Below, one piece after another: positions 43,556 to 51,257 of a DNA stretch of 54,880 nucleotides; within the stretch, counting starts at the first letter, position 1, and every line of letters starts with the position of its first letter. The notes beneath the pieces were generated by a model. It was not told where the DNA came from. It saw only the letters and a list, made by a program, of their open reading frames with translations, and did not search any database. The translations under genes were made by a program, and so were the position numbers. Origin of the DNA: Ideonella sp. MAG2 (GTDB lineage Bacteria > Pseudomonadota > Gammaproteobacteria > Burkholderiales > Burkholderiaceae_C); assembly GCA_004359425.1 (NCBI GenBank), contig PTEU01000001.1, positions 1,666,823 to 1,721,702 of the forward strand, given 5' to 3'.

Positions 43556-45798
43556 ATTTTGATTTCGAGCTGCGCCCGCCAGGTCATGGCCGTCGGCGAG
43601 ACGGTTTGGGCCACTTCATCGCCCACTTGAGAGGTCGAACCTGTGTCCAGCGGTGCGAGGTTGCTGAGCGACACACGCAAGCGCCACGCTGAGCTGAAAC
43701 TCCACAAGGCATAGGCATCAATGACCCGCTTGGTGGGCTGCACCAGCCACTGGTTCTCGGCCAAGCGCGTGGTGTAGCCCGGGGTGTAGGAGACACTGCT
43801 GCCCACGGTGAGCGGCAGGTCCTTGACCTTCCAGTCCGCCCCCAGGTTGAGCGTGCCTCCGGGCTGGCTGTCCAGGCGGTTGTCGGGGCCAGGAACGCTG
43901 TCAACGCGCGAGACAAAGAGGCTCAGGTTGGCGCGCACATCCACTTGCGGAGCGTCTTCCATCCATTCGGTCAAACGCCCCTTGGCCTCCATCTCCACGC
44001 CTTGCGTGGTGGCGCGGCCCACATTTTGCGGGCGCGAGACATAACGCGGTGTGGCCGACCAAGACACCTCTTCAAGCGACACCACCGAGCGCATCAAGTT
44101 GGTGATGTGGCGATGAAACAGGTTGACGCTGAACAGCCCACCGCCCGGCAAATAGCGCTCAGCCGCCACATCGATGCCAGTGGCTAACTCGGGCTGTAGT
44201 GCGGGGTTGCCTGCCCGGTCGGGCGAGGTTTCGCTGTTGCGGGTGGCCAGGCTGGGCCAGGCGACCAGTTGATTCAGGGTGGGTGATTTATAGCTGCGCG
44301 TCAGGCTCACACGCACCTGGCTACGGCTCTTGGGCTCGGGCCGCCACAGCGCGTGCAATAGAGGCGTGACCACACTGGTGGTATTGCTCACCGCGGGCTG
44401 GTCGCCCAGCGACTCGCCCTGGGTGCGAATGCCCTCCCAGCGCAGGCCACCATGCACAGCCCATTGCGGGGTCAGGCTCCATTCGTCTTGGGCGAAGGCC
44501 GCAACACGGCGGGTGGAAGCCGCTAGGTTGTCACCAAAGCCCACCAAACGAGGCTGACCATTGAGCAAGGGCTCGCGGCTGTCGTCTCGCTGGGCGGCCT
44601 CGGCCTCCAGGCCCATCACGAGGTTGTGGTCGTTGTCCAGCAGCTTGCTACCCTTGAGGTTGAGCTGCTGGGTGCGCTCACTGCTCTGGGTCTGGTCTTG
44701 CACCACATCCAGGTCGCTGCGGCCATCGTAGCTTTCCAGGCGCTGAGACTGGCCCGTGCTGCGCGAGCGGCTCATGCCGCCCCGTGTCTCCAGTCTCCAA
44801 CCATCCACCGTGGTACGCCATTGGCCATTCAAGCGCACCAGTGCAAAGTCACTCTCATTGCTGCCCGTGGTGCTGCACAGCAGGCTGGCGTCGAAAGGCG
44901 TCTGCCCGTCGCAGGCCGCAGGCTGGTGGCCAAAATTGGCGTTGCGGGTGCCCGAGCCTTTGGACGCCACCACCATGGGCATGAGCATCAGATTGTCCGT
45001 CTCACTCAAGCGCCATTGCAGGCGTGCGCTGGCATGCAAGCCTTGTCGCTCGTCAGTGCTTTGGGAGCGCTCGACCTGCATGGCTTGCGGGCTGGTGGTG
45101 GTCGTGGTGGCGGTGTCTTCCCCTTTGCGCCGCCAGGTGGTGGCCGAGACGTTGTAGCTGAAGGCATCGATCTGGTCGTCACGGGTCCAACCCACAAAAC
45201 CACCAGGCTGGCCGCGTTCCACCCCCACTCCGAGCTTGAGGTCGTTGAGCCGCTTGGTAAAGCCTTCACGGGTGATGATGTTGATGGTGCCGCCTATCGC
45301 TCTAGCCCCGGTTTCTGCCGTGGGCGCACGGATGATCTCGATGCGCTCAATTTGATCGGGGCTGATGGAGTCCAAGGACAAGCCTCCTTGCACCCGCTCA
45401 CCGTCGATGAGGATCTGGGTGTAGCCCGCGCCCAAGCCCCGCATGCGGGGGCTGCCACCCCGGCCTGGGCGGCCATCGGTGGTCACACCGGGCAGGCGCT
45501 TCATCACCTCGCCCAAAGAGGTATCGCCGAATTTATCCAACTCCTCCCGGCCGATGATGATCTTGGCCGCCGTGGATTGGCGACGTTGTTCGTCCTCGCT
45601 GCGAGTGCCTGTGACGGTCACCCGTTGGGTCGCTGTTGCCGCAGGCTTAGGGGCAGATTTGGCCGCCGCAGCAGCCTCAGCATTGGCGGGGGCGTCAGGC
45701 GCGGTGGCCTGGGCCCACCCAGTGCCGACGGTGGCCAGGCTGGCAGACAGGGCCATGAGTGAGCGCGAAAACGGCAGGGTAAAGAGTGCTTGAGGCAT
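43552..45798 (-). CDS. TonB-dependent outer-membrane receptor
   Basis: 748 residues from the ATG at 45798. A signal peptide (PFSRSLMALSASLATVGTGWAQA) is followed by an Ala/Pro-rich linker and a TonB-box-like VTVTGTRSEDEQRR. The plug domain (about 60-185) holds LGEVMKRLPGVTTDGRPGRGGSPRMRGLGAGYTQILIDGERV and IERIEIIRAPTAETGARAIGGTINIITR. The rest is a beta-barrel, with NPALQPELATGIDVAAER and NVGRATTQGVEMEAKG typical of siderophore-type receptors. The plug's opening VTVTGTR resembles receptors for siderophores, haem or cobalamin, but the ligand cannot be assigned. The C-terminus LEIKI is not the usual aromatic ending. It is divergent from the aspartic protease gene, 149 bases apart. Confidence 0.92.
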   Translation of the reverse strand: MPQALFTLPFSRSLMALSASLATVGTGWAQATAPDAPANAEAAAAAKSAPKPAATATQRVTVTGTRSEDEQRRQSTAAKIIIGREELDKFGDTSLGEVMKRLPGVTTDGRPGRGGSPRMRGLGAGYTQILIDGERVQGGLSLDSISPDQIERIEIIRAPTAETGARAIGGTINIITREGFTKRLNDLKLGVGVERGQPGGFVGWTRDDQIDAFSYNVSATTWRRKGEDTATTTTTSPQAMQVERSQSTDERQGLHASARLQWRLSETDNLMLMPMVVASKGSGTRNANFGHQPAACDGQTPFDASLLCSTTGSNESDFALVRLNGQWRTTVDGWRLETRGGMSRSRSTGQSQRLESYDGRSDLDVVQDQTQSSERTQQLNLKGSKLLDNDHNLVMGLEAEAAQRDDSREPLLNGQPRLVGFGDNLAASTRRVAAFAQDEWSLTPQWAVHGGLRWEGIRTQGESLGDQPAVSNTTSVVTPLLHALWRPEPKSRSQVRVSLTRSYKSPTLNQLVAWPSLATRNSETSPDRAGNPALQPELATGIDVAAERYLPGGGLFSVNLFHRHITNLMRSVVSLEEVSWSATPRYVSRPQNVGRATTQGVEMEAKGRLTEWMEDAPQVDVRANLSLFVSRVDSVPGPDNRLDSQPGGTLNLGADWKVKDLPLTVGSSVSYTPGYTTRLAENQWLVQPTKRVIDAYALWSFSSAWRLRVSLSNLAPLDTGSTSQVGDEVAQTVSPTAMTWRAQLEIKI

Positions 45799-45947
45799 GG
45801 CGCTCACTGGCAGGCAGGTTCGTTCAAAAGGACTGCCATTTTCAGGCACGGAACCGCTCTCTGCCCCCCGAAGGGCTTTGCCTTTGCTTGGCGGAAACAG
45901 AGGGCAACCTGATCGGCCAAGGGCATCGGCCTGATTTGGGCCTCACA

Positions 45948-46463
45948 ATGGCCACCATGAGCGAGCCTCCCAAAACCTTCAAGCTGTTGACCTTTTGGCT
46001 CCTGGTGGGCACGGTCATTTTCTTGGCCTTCCAATGGTGGCTGCATGAGCGTGCCAAACCTCGCATTCAGTGGAGCCAAGGTCAAATCACCTTGCAGCGA
46101 TCAGCCGACGGCCACTACCACTGGCCGGCCACGCTGCGTGGCCCCAAAGGACAGCGTGAGGTGGTGTTCTTGATCGACACGGGCGCAACCACCTCTGTAC
46201 TACCCGGCGAGGTGGCCCAAGCCCTGGGCCTACCCCAAGGCCCGCGCTTTGTGGCCCGCACCGCCTCTGGCGAGGCCGAAGGCTGGCGCAGCACGGTGGA
46301 TGTGGCCTTGGAAGGTGGCTTCACCCTGGAGCGCATGGCCATCTCCGTGCTGCCCAGCCTCTCTGACGCGCCTTTGCTGGGCATGGATGTGTTGGGCAAG
46401 CTGAGGCTGGAGCAAGGCCAAGGTGTGATGACCCTGCGCTTGCCAGAGGCCCAGCGTGACTGA
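45948..46463 (+). CDS. Membrane-anchored retropepsin-like aspartic protease (TIGR02281-like)
   Basis: 171 residues. One transmembrane helix (LLTFWLLVGTVIFLAFQWWL) is near the N-terminus. A retropepsin-like domain follows, with the active-site LIDTGATTSVLPGEVAQALGL and a C-terminal DAPLLGMDVLGKLRL, the pattern of the clan AA protease family common in proteobacteria. It would work as a dimer in the periplasm; substrates are unknown. ATG at 45948 or 45957 are both possible; the upstream frame into the receptor gene region is rejected. Its end overlaps the start of the next gene by 8 bases. Confidence 0.88.
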   Translation: MATMSEPPKTFKLLTFWLLVGTVIFLAFQWWLHERAKPRIQWSQGQITLQRSADGHYHWPATLRGPKGQREVVFLIDTGATTSVLPGEVAQALGLPQGPRFVARTASGEAEGWRSTVDVALEGGFTLERMAISVLPSLSDAPLLGMDVLGKLRLEQGQGVMTLRLPEAQRD

Positions 46464-47076
46464 GCCTTGCAAGCCCCCCATCGGCATCATCGGCATCGGC
46501 AATATGGGCTTTGCCCTGCTGCAACGCTTGCGCGCACAAGGCTGGCTGGTGGTGGTGCACGACATCGACCCGCAGCGCTGCGCTGCCGCCTTGGCGCTAG
46601 GGGCCACCGTGGTCCGCCATGCCGCCGAGGTCGCTCAGCACTGCCGCCAAACCCTGGTGGTGGTGGTCGATGCGGCCCAAACCGCTGAGGTGCTGTGGGG
46701 TGAACACGGCCTGCACTGCCAAGCCCAAGCCGGAGATGTGGTGTGGCTGTGCCCCACACTGGGGCCGCAAGATGTGGAAGCAGCGGCCGAGCGCTTGGCC
46801 GCGCTGGGTGTCAGCGTGATGGACGCCCCCATGTCAGGCGGCCCGCTGCGCGCCCAGCGTGGTGAGATGAGCCTGATGCTGGCCGGGCCTGCGGCCGTGC
46901 TAAGCAGGGTCTGGGGCATCTGGACGACGCCAGCCTGTTCCTGCAGGCTGGGGGCCAGCCCGAGCCTGCTTCAGCACGCGATGAAGCCGCCGCGCTGCGC
47001 GCCTGCGCCGAACTGGCCACCCACTTGGGGCTGGCCGACGTACAAGCCCAGGTGCTGGGCCGCCACTCCAACTTAG
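46456..47076 (+). pseudogene. 3-hydroxyisobutyrate dehydrogenase-like protein, 3' half missing
   Basis: The frame starts with GTG at 46456, overlapping the aspartic protease stop. It encodes an N-terminal NAD(P) Rossmann domain, IGIIGIGNMGFALLQRLRAQGW, with the substrate-site motif VMDAPMSGGPLRAQRGEMSLMLAG, to about residue 150. Resemblance then ends abruptly near position 46905; the remaining 57 codons are out-of-frame phosphotransferase sequence. The usual C-terminal all-helical domain, with the catalytic Lys in G-x-x-x-K-x-x-N-N, is absent, so the product should be inactive. A deletion that also fused it onto the following gene explains this best, whether in the genome or in the assembly. 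Confidence 0.8.
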
Positions 47077-47909
47077 CAGTGAGTTTGACGCCGCACGAGC
47101 TGGTGGCTCGAGTGGCCACCGGCACAGCCCGCTGGCGAGCGGCCGAACAAGCCCAGCATGAGATGGCCGTAGCCAAGGCTTTAGCCCGCGCTGGTGCCCC
47201 AGCCGTGCGCCCGGCTGTAGCGCCGGGCGTGGGGCGGGAAGGCCACGACTTGGCCGGGCCGCATGCCTGGGTGTCTCAAGGCCGCACCTGGCACATCAGC
47301 CTGTGGCAGCGCGCCCAGGTCTTGACCACCCCGCCCGACGCTCGCGCCTCTGGCCAAGCGCTCGCGGCCTGCCACACCGCGCTGGCCCAGGCCAGCCTGC
47401 CCCCACGCGCGGCCTGGGGCATGTTGGATGAACTGCATCGCTTGCTGGACGACCCTGACTTGCTGCGCCAAGGCGCCGCCTCTGCCGATGTGGCCCTGGT
47501 GCGCCGCCTGGCCCTGGCCTGCCGGCAACGCTTGCAAGCCCTGGCCCCCGCCCTGCAAGCACTGCATGGTGATGCCCACCTCAACAATGTCTGGGCCACT
47601 CCTCAGGGGCCGCTGTGGGGGGATTGGGAAGATACCGTCGTCGGCCCCGTGGAGTGGGACGCTGCCTGCCTCGTGGCGGGGGCACGCGTATTGGGTACCG
47701 ACGTGGCTTGGTCTGAGGCGGCGCTGCAGGGCTGGTGGCACGCCCGCGAAGCGCAAGGCTCAGCACCCAGCCCCGCGCTGCTGGACGAGTGCGTGCTGGG
47801 CCGCACCCTGTTTGTCACCGCCTGGATGTGGGCCTTGGGGGCGGCCAATGGCAGCCCAGAGCGGCGGGCTAGGCTGACGGGCCGCCTGGCCTGGCTGCGG
47901 GCGCATTAG
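47025..47909 (+). CDS. APH-family phosphotransferase, possibly 5'-truncated
   Basis: A protein-kinase-like small-molecule phosphotransferase. The catalytic loop is HGDAHLNNVW and the metal-binding DFG-equivalent GDWEDTVVGPVEWDAACL, as in aminoglycoside/choline phosphotransferases. The nucleotide lobe HSNLAVSLTPHELVARVATG is present. No ATG or GTG is in frame near the start; TTG at 47025 is the only listed start, yet family-like sequence (ARDEAAALRACAELATHLGLADVQAQ) runs back to about 46905, where the oxidoreductase deletion lies. The real start was therefore probably lost with that deletion. The substrate is unknown; chromosomal members like this are usually not resistance genes. Its stop overlaps the convergent WYL gene's stop by 4 bases. 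Confidence 0.8.
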   Translation: MGLADVQAQVLGRHSNLAVSLTPHELVARVATGTARWRAAEQAQHEMAVAKALARAGAPAVRPAVAPGVGREGHDLAGPHAWVSQGRTWHISLWQRAQVLTTPPDARASGQALAACHTALAQASLPPRAAWGMLDELHRLLDDPDLLRQGAASADVALVRRLALACRQRLQALAPALQALHGDAHLNNVWATPQGPLWGDWEDTVVGPVEWDAACLVAGARVLGTDVAWSEAALQGWWHAREAQGSAPSPALLDECVLGRTLFVTAWMWALGAANGSPERRARLTGRLAWLRAH

Positions 47910-48892
47910 ACATAAAGAGCGGCGGTGTCTCGGGCTTGCTGAGCCACCAGCTTGACCAGTGCCGCAGGGGCCAGCACCTGCACCTGAGGGCCGTGGCGCA
48001 GCAGGTCCATGGCCAGCTCGGTCGGGTCAGTGAAGGGCAGCTTCATCTCCAACTGGCCGTCTTCCAGCCAGCGCAAGCTTTGCTGCGGGTGCCATTCTTC
48101 TGCGGCCACCCACTGCGCAGCCTCGGCAGAGAAGCGAAGTGTTGCGGTTTGCAGCGCCTTGCCCGAGAAAATGCCATAACCGCCATCCAACTCGGCCTGC
48201 ACGGTCTTGAGCGCCACGTCTTTGGCGCGGGCAGGCAGCACCCGCACGCTGCGCACCGCATCCAAAGCAAAACGCCGCAGACCCTCGCTGCGGTGGCACC
48301 AGGCGTCCAGGTACCAGGTATTGCGGTAGTAGGTGAGCCGCTGCGGAGACACTTCGCGCTGCGACTCGCTGCGCCGCGCCCGGGTGAAGTAAAGCATCTC
48401 TAGCCGTTCGCGCTTGAGCAAGGCAGAGCCCACCAGCTCAAACCACTTGCTGGGCACGGGGCGGCGCGCCGGGCTGATCACCCGCACGCGGCGCAGTAAC
48501 TCGCGGGACTCTCCCTCGCTGGTGCCCAGCATGCCATGCAGCTTGTCGAGCAAGGGCTGCAAGTGCCGCCCGAGCACGCCCCCCGCATCCAGCCCGGCAA
48601 TGAGCTGGTGCATGGTCAAGAGAGCGTGAATCTCGGCTTCGTTAAACCACACGCCGGGCAGCTCATGGGCAGTTGCTGCGGGGCTGGCACCCTCGCCTTG
48701 CGCTTCAAAGCGATAGGCGTTGTCAAAGCGGTCGTAGACGATGGGCGCGTCCATGCGATCTCGCAGGTATTGCAGGTCGCGCTTGAGCGTGGCGCGCGAG
48801 ACCTCCAGCTCGGCCTGCAGGGTCTCAAACGACACTCCGCCACGCGACTTGATGAGCAGTTCGATCCGATAAAAGCGTTCAGTGCGGTCCAT
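47906..48892 (-). CDS. WYL-domain transcriptional regulator (YafY-type)
   Basis: 328 residues. A winged helix-turn-helix at the N-terminus (MDRTERFYRIELLIKSRGGVSFETLQAELEVSRATLKRDLQYLRD) is followed by a WYL domain (about 140-230, LTYYRNTWYLDAWCHRSEGLRRFALDAVRSVRVL) and a C-terminal WCX region (about 240-325). This wHTH-WYL-WCX plan is shared with ligand-sensing regulators, including those controlling phage defence (BrxR/CapW), but also many ordinary ones. Two identical-arm inverted repeats lie upstream, the nearer one 16 bases before the ATG, so it most likely represses itself and the divergent gene at 49044. Confidence 0.92.
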   Translation of the reverse strand: MDRTERFYRIELLIKSRGGVSFETLQAELEVSRATLKRDLQYLRDRMDAPIVYDRFDNAYRFEAQGEGASPAATAHELPGVWFNEAEIHALLTMHQLIAGLDAGGVLGRHLQPLLDKLHGMLGTSEGESRELLRRVRVISPARRPVPSKWFELVGSALLKRERLEMLYFTRARRSESQREVSPQRLTYYRNTWYLDAWCHRSEGLRRFALDAVRSVRVLPARAKDVALKTVQAELDGGYGIFSGKALQTATLRFSAEAAQWVAAEEWHPQQSLRWLEDGQLEMKLPFTDPTELAMDLLRHGPQVQVLAPAALVKLVAQQARDTAALYV

Positions 48893-48907
48893 GCCTTAGC
48901 TTATCTC

Positions 48908-48926
48908 AGGCTCATGGCATGAGCCT
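48908..48926. promoter_or_regulatory. Probable WYL regulator operator 1
   Basis: AGGCTCAT-GGC-ATGAGCCT, perfect 8-bp arms around a 3-base spacer. It lies 16 bases upstream of the WYL gene ATG, where a bound dimer would block transcription. Confidence 0.7.
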
Positions 48927-48963
48927 CTCCGGAAAACCCGCATGGCCATCACAACAGTGCGGC

Positions 48964-48982
48964 AGGCTCATCCCATGAGCCT
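48964..48982. promoter_or_regulatory. Probable WYL regulator operator 2
   Basis: AGGCTCAT-CCC-ATGAGCCT, the same arms as operator 1 with a different spacer; centres are 56 bases apart. It lies 61 bases upstream of the divergent gene's ATG at 49044. Identical arms with a free spacer point to one dimeric binding protein. Confidence 0.7.
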
Positions 48983-49043
48983 GTGGTCTTGCACACTGAC
49001 TTCCACGCTGACCTCACCGGCCCCTTCTTCGTTGGAGATATGC

Positions 49044-50249
49044 ATGACCCAAGCCACGTTGCCCTTTGCTGATGACACCTCAAGCCCCTCGGCACGCCAG
49101 GCGGCCGACCGCTGTGGCTTTGCCCTGGGCTGGGACCACGCACGCCACGGCCTGCTGCCACCGGCCGCTCATCTCCTGCCGCAAAACCCGCTGCGCCAGG
49201 GTTGGGAGGCTGGGCGGGCGGCCTTTGGCAGCCGCACCATAGCGGCGACCCCAGCGGTTCAAGCCTGGCTCGCATTGCGGCTGGACGCTTGGCAGCACGG
49301 CCGCCACTTTGAGGAGGTGCAGGTCACGCCCCATTACCTGGCACAGCTCTGGGTGGAACGCTGCCCCATCACCCGCCGCCCACTGCAAGCACTGCAAGGC
49401 CTGGCCACTGCCGCGTCGGAAGACCCAGCTTGGCTGGCGGAGCCCGCTCGCATTGCGCGCTTGCAGGGCGAGGCTGGCTATGCAGCCGGTCACCTGGCGG
49501 TGATCAGCCAGCGCGCTGCACAGGCCATGAGCGGCAAGCGCTGGGACGATGCCCGCTTGATGGCCGTGCTGGCGGCCGCTCATGCTGACACCGCGGTCAG
49601 CGCAGCAGCCCCCGCGTCCGACGAGCTGGAGGGGCTGAACAGCGCGGCCTGGACGCGCTTGGCCACGCTAATGTCTTATGTCACCCCCCTGCCCCACGAG
49701 GTGGCAGCAGCCATTCCTCTGCGCGTGCTCCCCCCCAACCGCCTGCGCTTGCTCAACCCCATCCAGGGCTTGCAGCTTCTCATCACTCGCCAAATCGCCC
49801 GCCCCGGCTTTGCAGCACGGTTGGGCCAACTGGCCGCTTGGCTGCCCGGCATCACGCTACAGCGGGACTTTCACAAGGTGGTGCATGGCCTCTTGCCCCG
49901 CGCCTGGGACGGTGGCCGCCCCCTGACGGATGCCCAATGGCGCGACCGCTTGGAAGACGCCTGGGCCGACCCGCGCCTGATGCGCAGTTGGCAGCGCTTT
50001 GCGCTGCAATTGAGCGCCGAGCAGGCAGAAGCCCTGGTGCAGCGCGCCGCAAAAGCGGGCTTGGTAGGCCAAGCCCAGCAGGTGCACATTCATGCCCCGG
50101 AGCAAGCCACCGAAGGCTGGGCGCTGGAGTCAGGCGGCTACGTGGGCCAAGCCAAGCGTGTGAATGCCCCTCTGTGGGCAGGCTTTCGACGTGCAAGCCT
50201 TGGGCGCAACACCGACGCCCACGGTCACCATTCAGGCATAGGTCTGTAA
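49044..50249 (+). CDS. Conserved protein of unknown function, divergent from WYL regulator
   Basis: 401 residues with no signal or membrane helix. The ATG at 49044 has TTGGAGA before it; an earlier in-frame ATG at 48942 would overlap operator 2 and is rejected. Residues 18-60 read CGFALGWDHARHGLLPPAAHLLPQNPLRQGWEAGRAAFG. Around 105-165, VTPHYLAQLWVERCPITRRPL and GEAGYAAGHLAVISQRA recall an HNH-like layout (C-P-x-T-R ... N/H-L-A-V-M/I-S) that I associate with uncharacterised betaproteobacterial proteins; only one Cys of the pair is visible. The C-terminal half is helical. Function is not known. Control by the divergent WYL protein is likely. Its 3' end overlaps the convergent phosphatase gene by 18 bases. 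Confidence 0.75.
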   Translation: MTQATLPFADDTSSPSARQAADRCGFALGWDHARHGLLPPAAHLLPQNPLRQGWEAGRAAFGSRTIAATPAVQAWLALRLDAWQHGRHFEEVQVTPHYLAQLWVERCPITRRPLQALQGLATAASEDPAWLAEPARIARLQGEAGYAAGHLAVISQRAAQAMSGKRWDDARLMAVLAAAHADTAVSAAAPASDELEGLNSAAWTRLATLMSYVTPLPHEVAAAIPLRVLPPNRLRLLNPIQGLQLLITRQIARPGFAARLGQLAAWLPGITLQRDFHKVVHGLLPRAWDGGRPLTDAQWRDRLEDAWADPRLMRSWQRFALQLSAEQAEALVQRAAKAGLVGQAQQVHIHAPEQATEGWALESGGYVGQAKRVNAPLWAGFRRASLGRNTDAHGHHSGIGL

Positions 50250-50903
50250 ATTCTGCCGGCCAGGCTGATCCAAATGGGGCAGACCGTTGAAGCTCAACAG
50301 CGCATGCCTCCGGGCTGTGCTGTGCAACTCCGACACCGCACTGTTGCGCAGGCGCAGGTTCAACTCCACCACGCCCTCAGGCCCGGCTTGCAATAGCTGG
50401 CCCACCGCATTGGAGATCGGCCCACCGCTTGACAACACCAGAATGTGCTCGGCCGTCTGGTCTTGGCGGGCCTCGTCCAGCACCGCCATCACGCCCGCCA
50501 AAAACTCGGCATGGCTGGGCAGGCCCACAGGTGCCAGTTCGGCTTTGATCCAGCCCAACAGGCCCCTGCGCAAGTGCAAAAAGTGTTGGCGTTGAACCTC
50601 GGGGCTGGTGCCTTGCGGCAGCGGCCCCGGGTGGGCGGCACGTACCAGGGCTTCCGGGTCGTATTCATTCAGGCCGGGGCGCACCTGGGCAGTGGGCAAG
50701 CCACCCAGCCCCGCCGCAATGGCCTCCATGCTCTGGCGATGGCGCTTTAAGCTGCCCATCCACACCGCATCAAAGCGCAGGCCCAAGGCTCGCCAATGCT
50801 GGCCCAGCAGCTCACATTGCTGTGCCCCCAAAGGGCTCAATTGGTCGTAGTCTGCTGCGCCGAACGACGCCTGCCCGTGTCGCACCAGGTAGATCTTTGC
50901 CAT
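50232..50903 (-). CDS. Histidine phosphatase family protein
   Basis: 223 residues from the ATG at 50903. The phosphohistidine motif is at the N-terminus, KIYLVRHGQASFGAADYDQLSPLG (RHG), and a second catalytic His would lie in the C-terminal half; here the expected site reads ILVLSSGGPISNAV, where many members have SHGG. A missing second His would weaken or change activity, so this member may not be a normal phosphatase. Relatives dephosphorylate sugar phosphates, phosphoproteins or nucleotides. The frame extends 42 codons upstream without resemblance. It is convergent with the unknown gene at 49044. Confidence 0.85.
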   Translation of the reverse strand: MAKIYLVRHGQASFGAADYDQLSPLGAQQCELLGQHWRALGLRFDAVWMGSLKRHRQSMEAIAAGLGGLPTAQVRPGLNEYDPEALVRAAHPGPLPQGTSPEVQRQHFLHLRRGLLGWIKAELAPVGLPSHAEFLAGVMAVLDEARQDQTAEHILVLSSGGPISNAVGQLLQAGPEGVVELNLRLRNSAVSELHSTARRHALLSFNGLPHLDQPGRQNLQTYA

Positions 50904-51056
50904 GACGCGATTCTGCGGCTGGAATGAAGCTTGGGCTGTCACTGCGGAGACGAGCACGCCAACATGAAGCGCAGTGAGGAGGCATCGCAGCGGCCTCCGT
51001 AGGTGATGGGAATGCTCGCAACAGGCCAAGCCTTCGGCCCGCTGCTACGCAGCGTC

Positions 51057-51081
51057 CAAGACAGTCCGCTGGACTGTCTTG
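51057..51081. repeat. REP-like palindrome
   Basis: CAAGACAGTCC-GCT-GGACTGTCTTG, a perfect 11-bp stem with a three-base loop, in the gene-free stretch between the phosphatase and the tRNA gene. No T run follows. It could be a dispersed extragenic palindrome or an RNA 3' end. Confidence 0.65.
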
Positions 51082-51118
51082 AGCGAACCACGGTGGGTCT
51101 CATCCCAAACGCCCACCC

Positions 51119-51166
51119 CAAACGGCGACGCCCCCAGACCTTGCGGTCTGGAGGCGTCTTCGTTTG
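51119..51166. terminator. Long hairpin at the tRNA-Gly 3' end
   Basis: GACGCCCCCAGACC-TTGC-GGTCTGGAGGCGTC (51127-51158) is a 14-bp stem; beyond a two-base internal loop it extends by CAAACG/CGTTTG (51119-51124, 51161-51166), reaching the tRNA CCA end. It probably ends or helps process the tRNA transcript on the minus strand, although the T run there is short. Confidence 0.6.
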
Positions 51167-51238
51167 GAGCGGGTGATGGGAATCGAACCCACGTATCGAG
51201 CTTGGGAAGCTAGCGTTCTACCATTGAACTACACCCGC
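51165..51238 (-). tRNA. tRNA-Gly (anticodon CCC)
   Basis: Minus strand: acceptor GCGGGTG pairs with CACCCGC, discriminator T and an encoded CCA. The D stem is GTTC/GAAC and the T arm contains GTGGG-TTCGATT-CCCAT. The anticodon loop is TTCCCAA, giving anticodon CCC, which reads GGG codons. The anticodon stem CTAGC/GCTCG has one mismatch (T28 against C42); in other Gly-CCC tRNAs this pair is normal, so a base change or sequence error is possible. It is followed by a long hairpin. Confidence 0.95.
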
Positions 51239-51257
51239 CAAGGTGCTGGGCTAGATT

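Noticed and set aside
47025..47909. APH-family gene as an antibiotic-resistance gene
   Set aside because: It has the general kinase-like motifs only, sits among chromosomal housekeeping genes and has no mobile context; family membership alone does not support resistance.
51057..51166. The palindromes beside tRNA-Gly as an integration site
   Set aside because: No integrase and no repeat of the tRNA 3' end elsewhere in the window; they fit transcript ends or a dispersed palindrome better.
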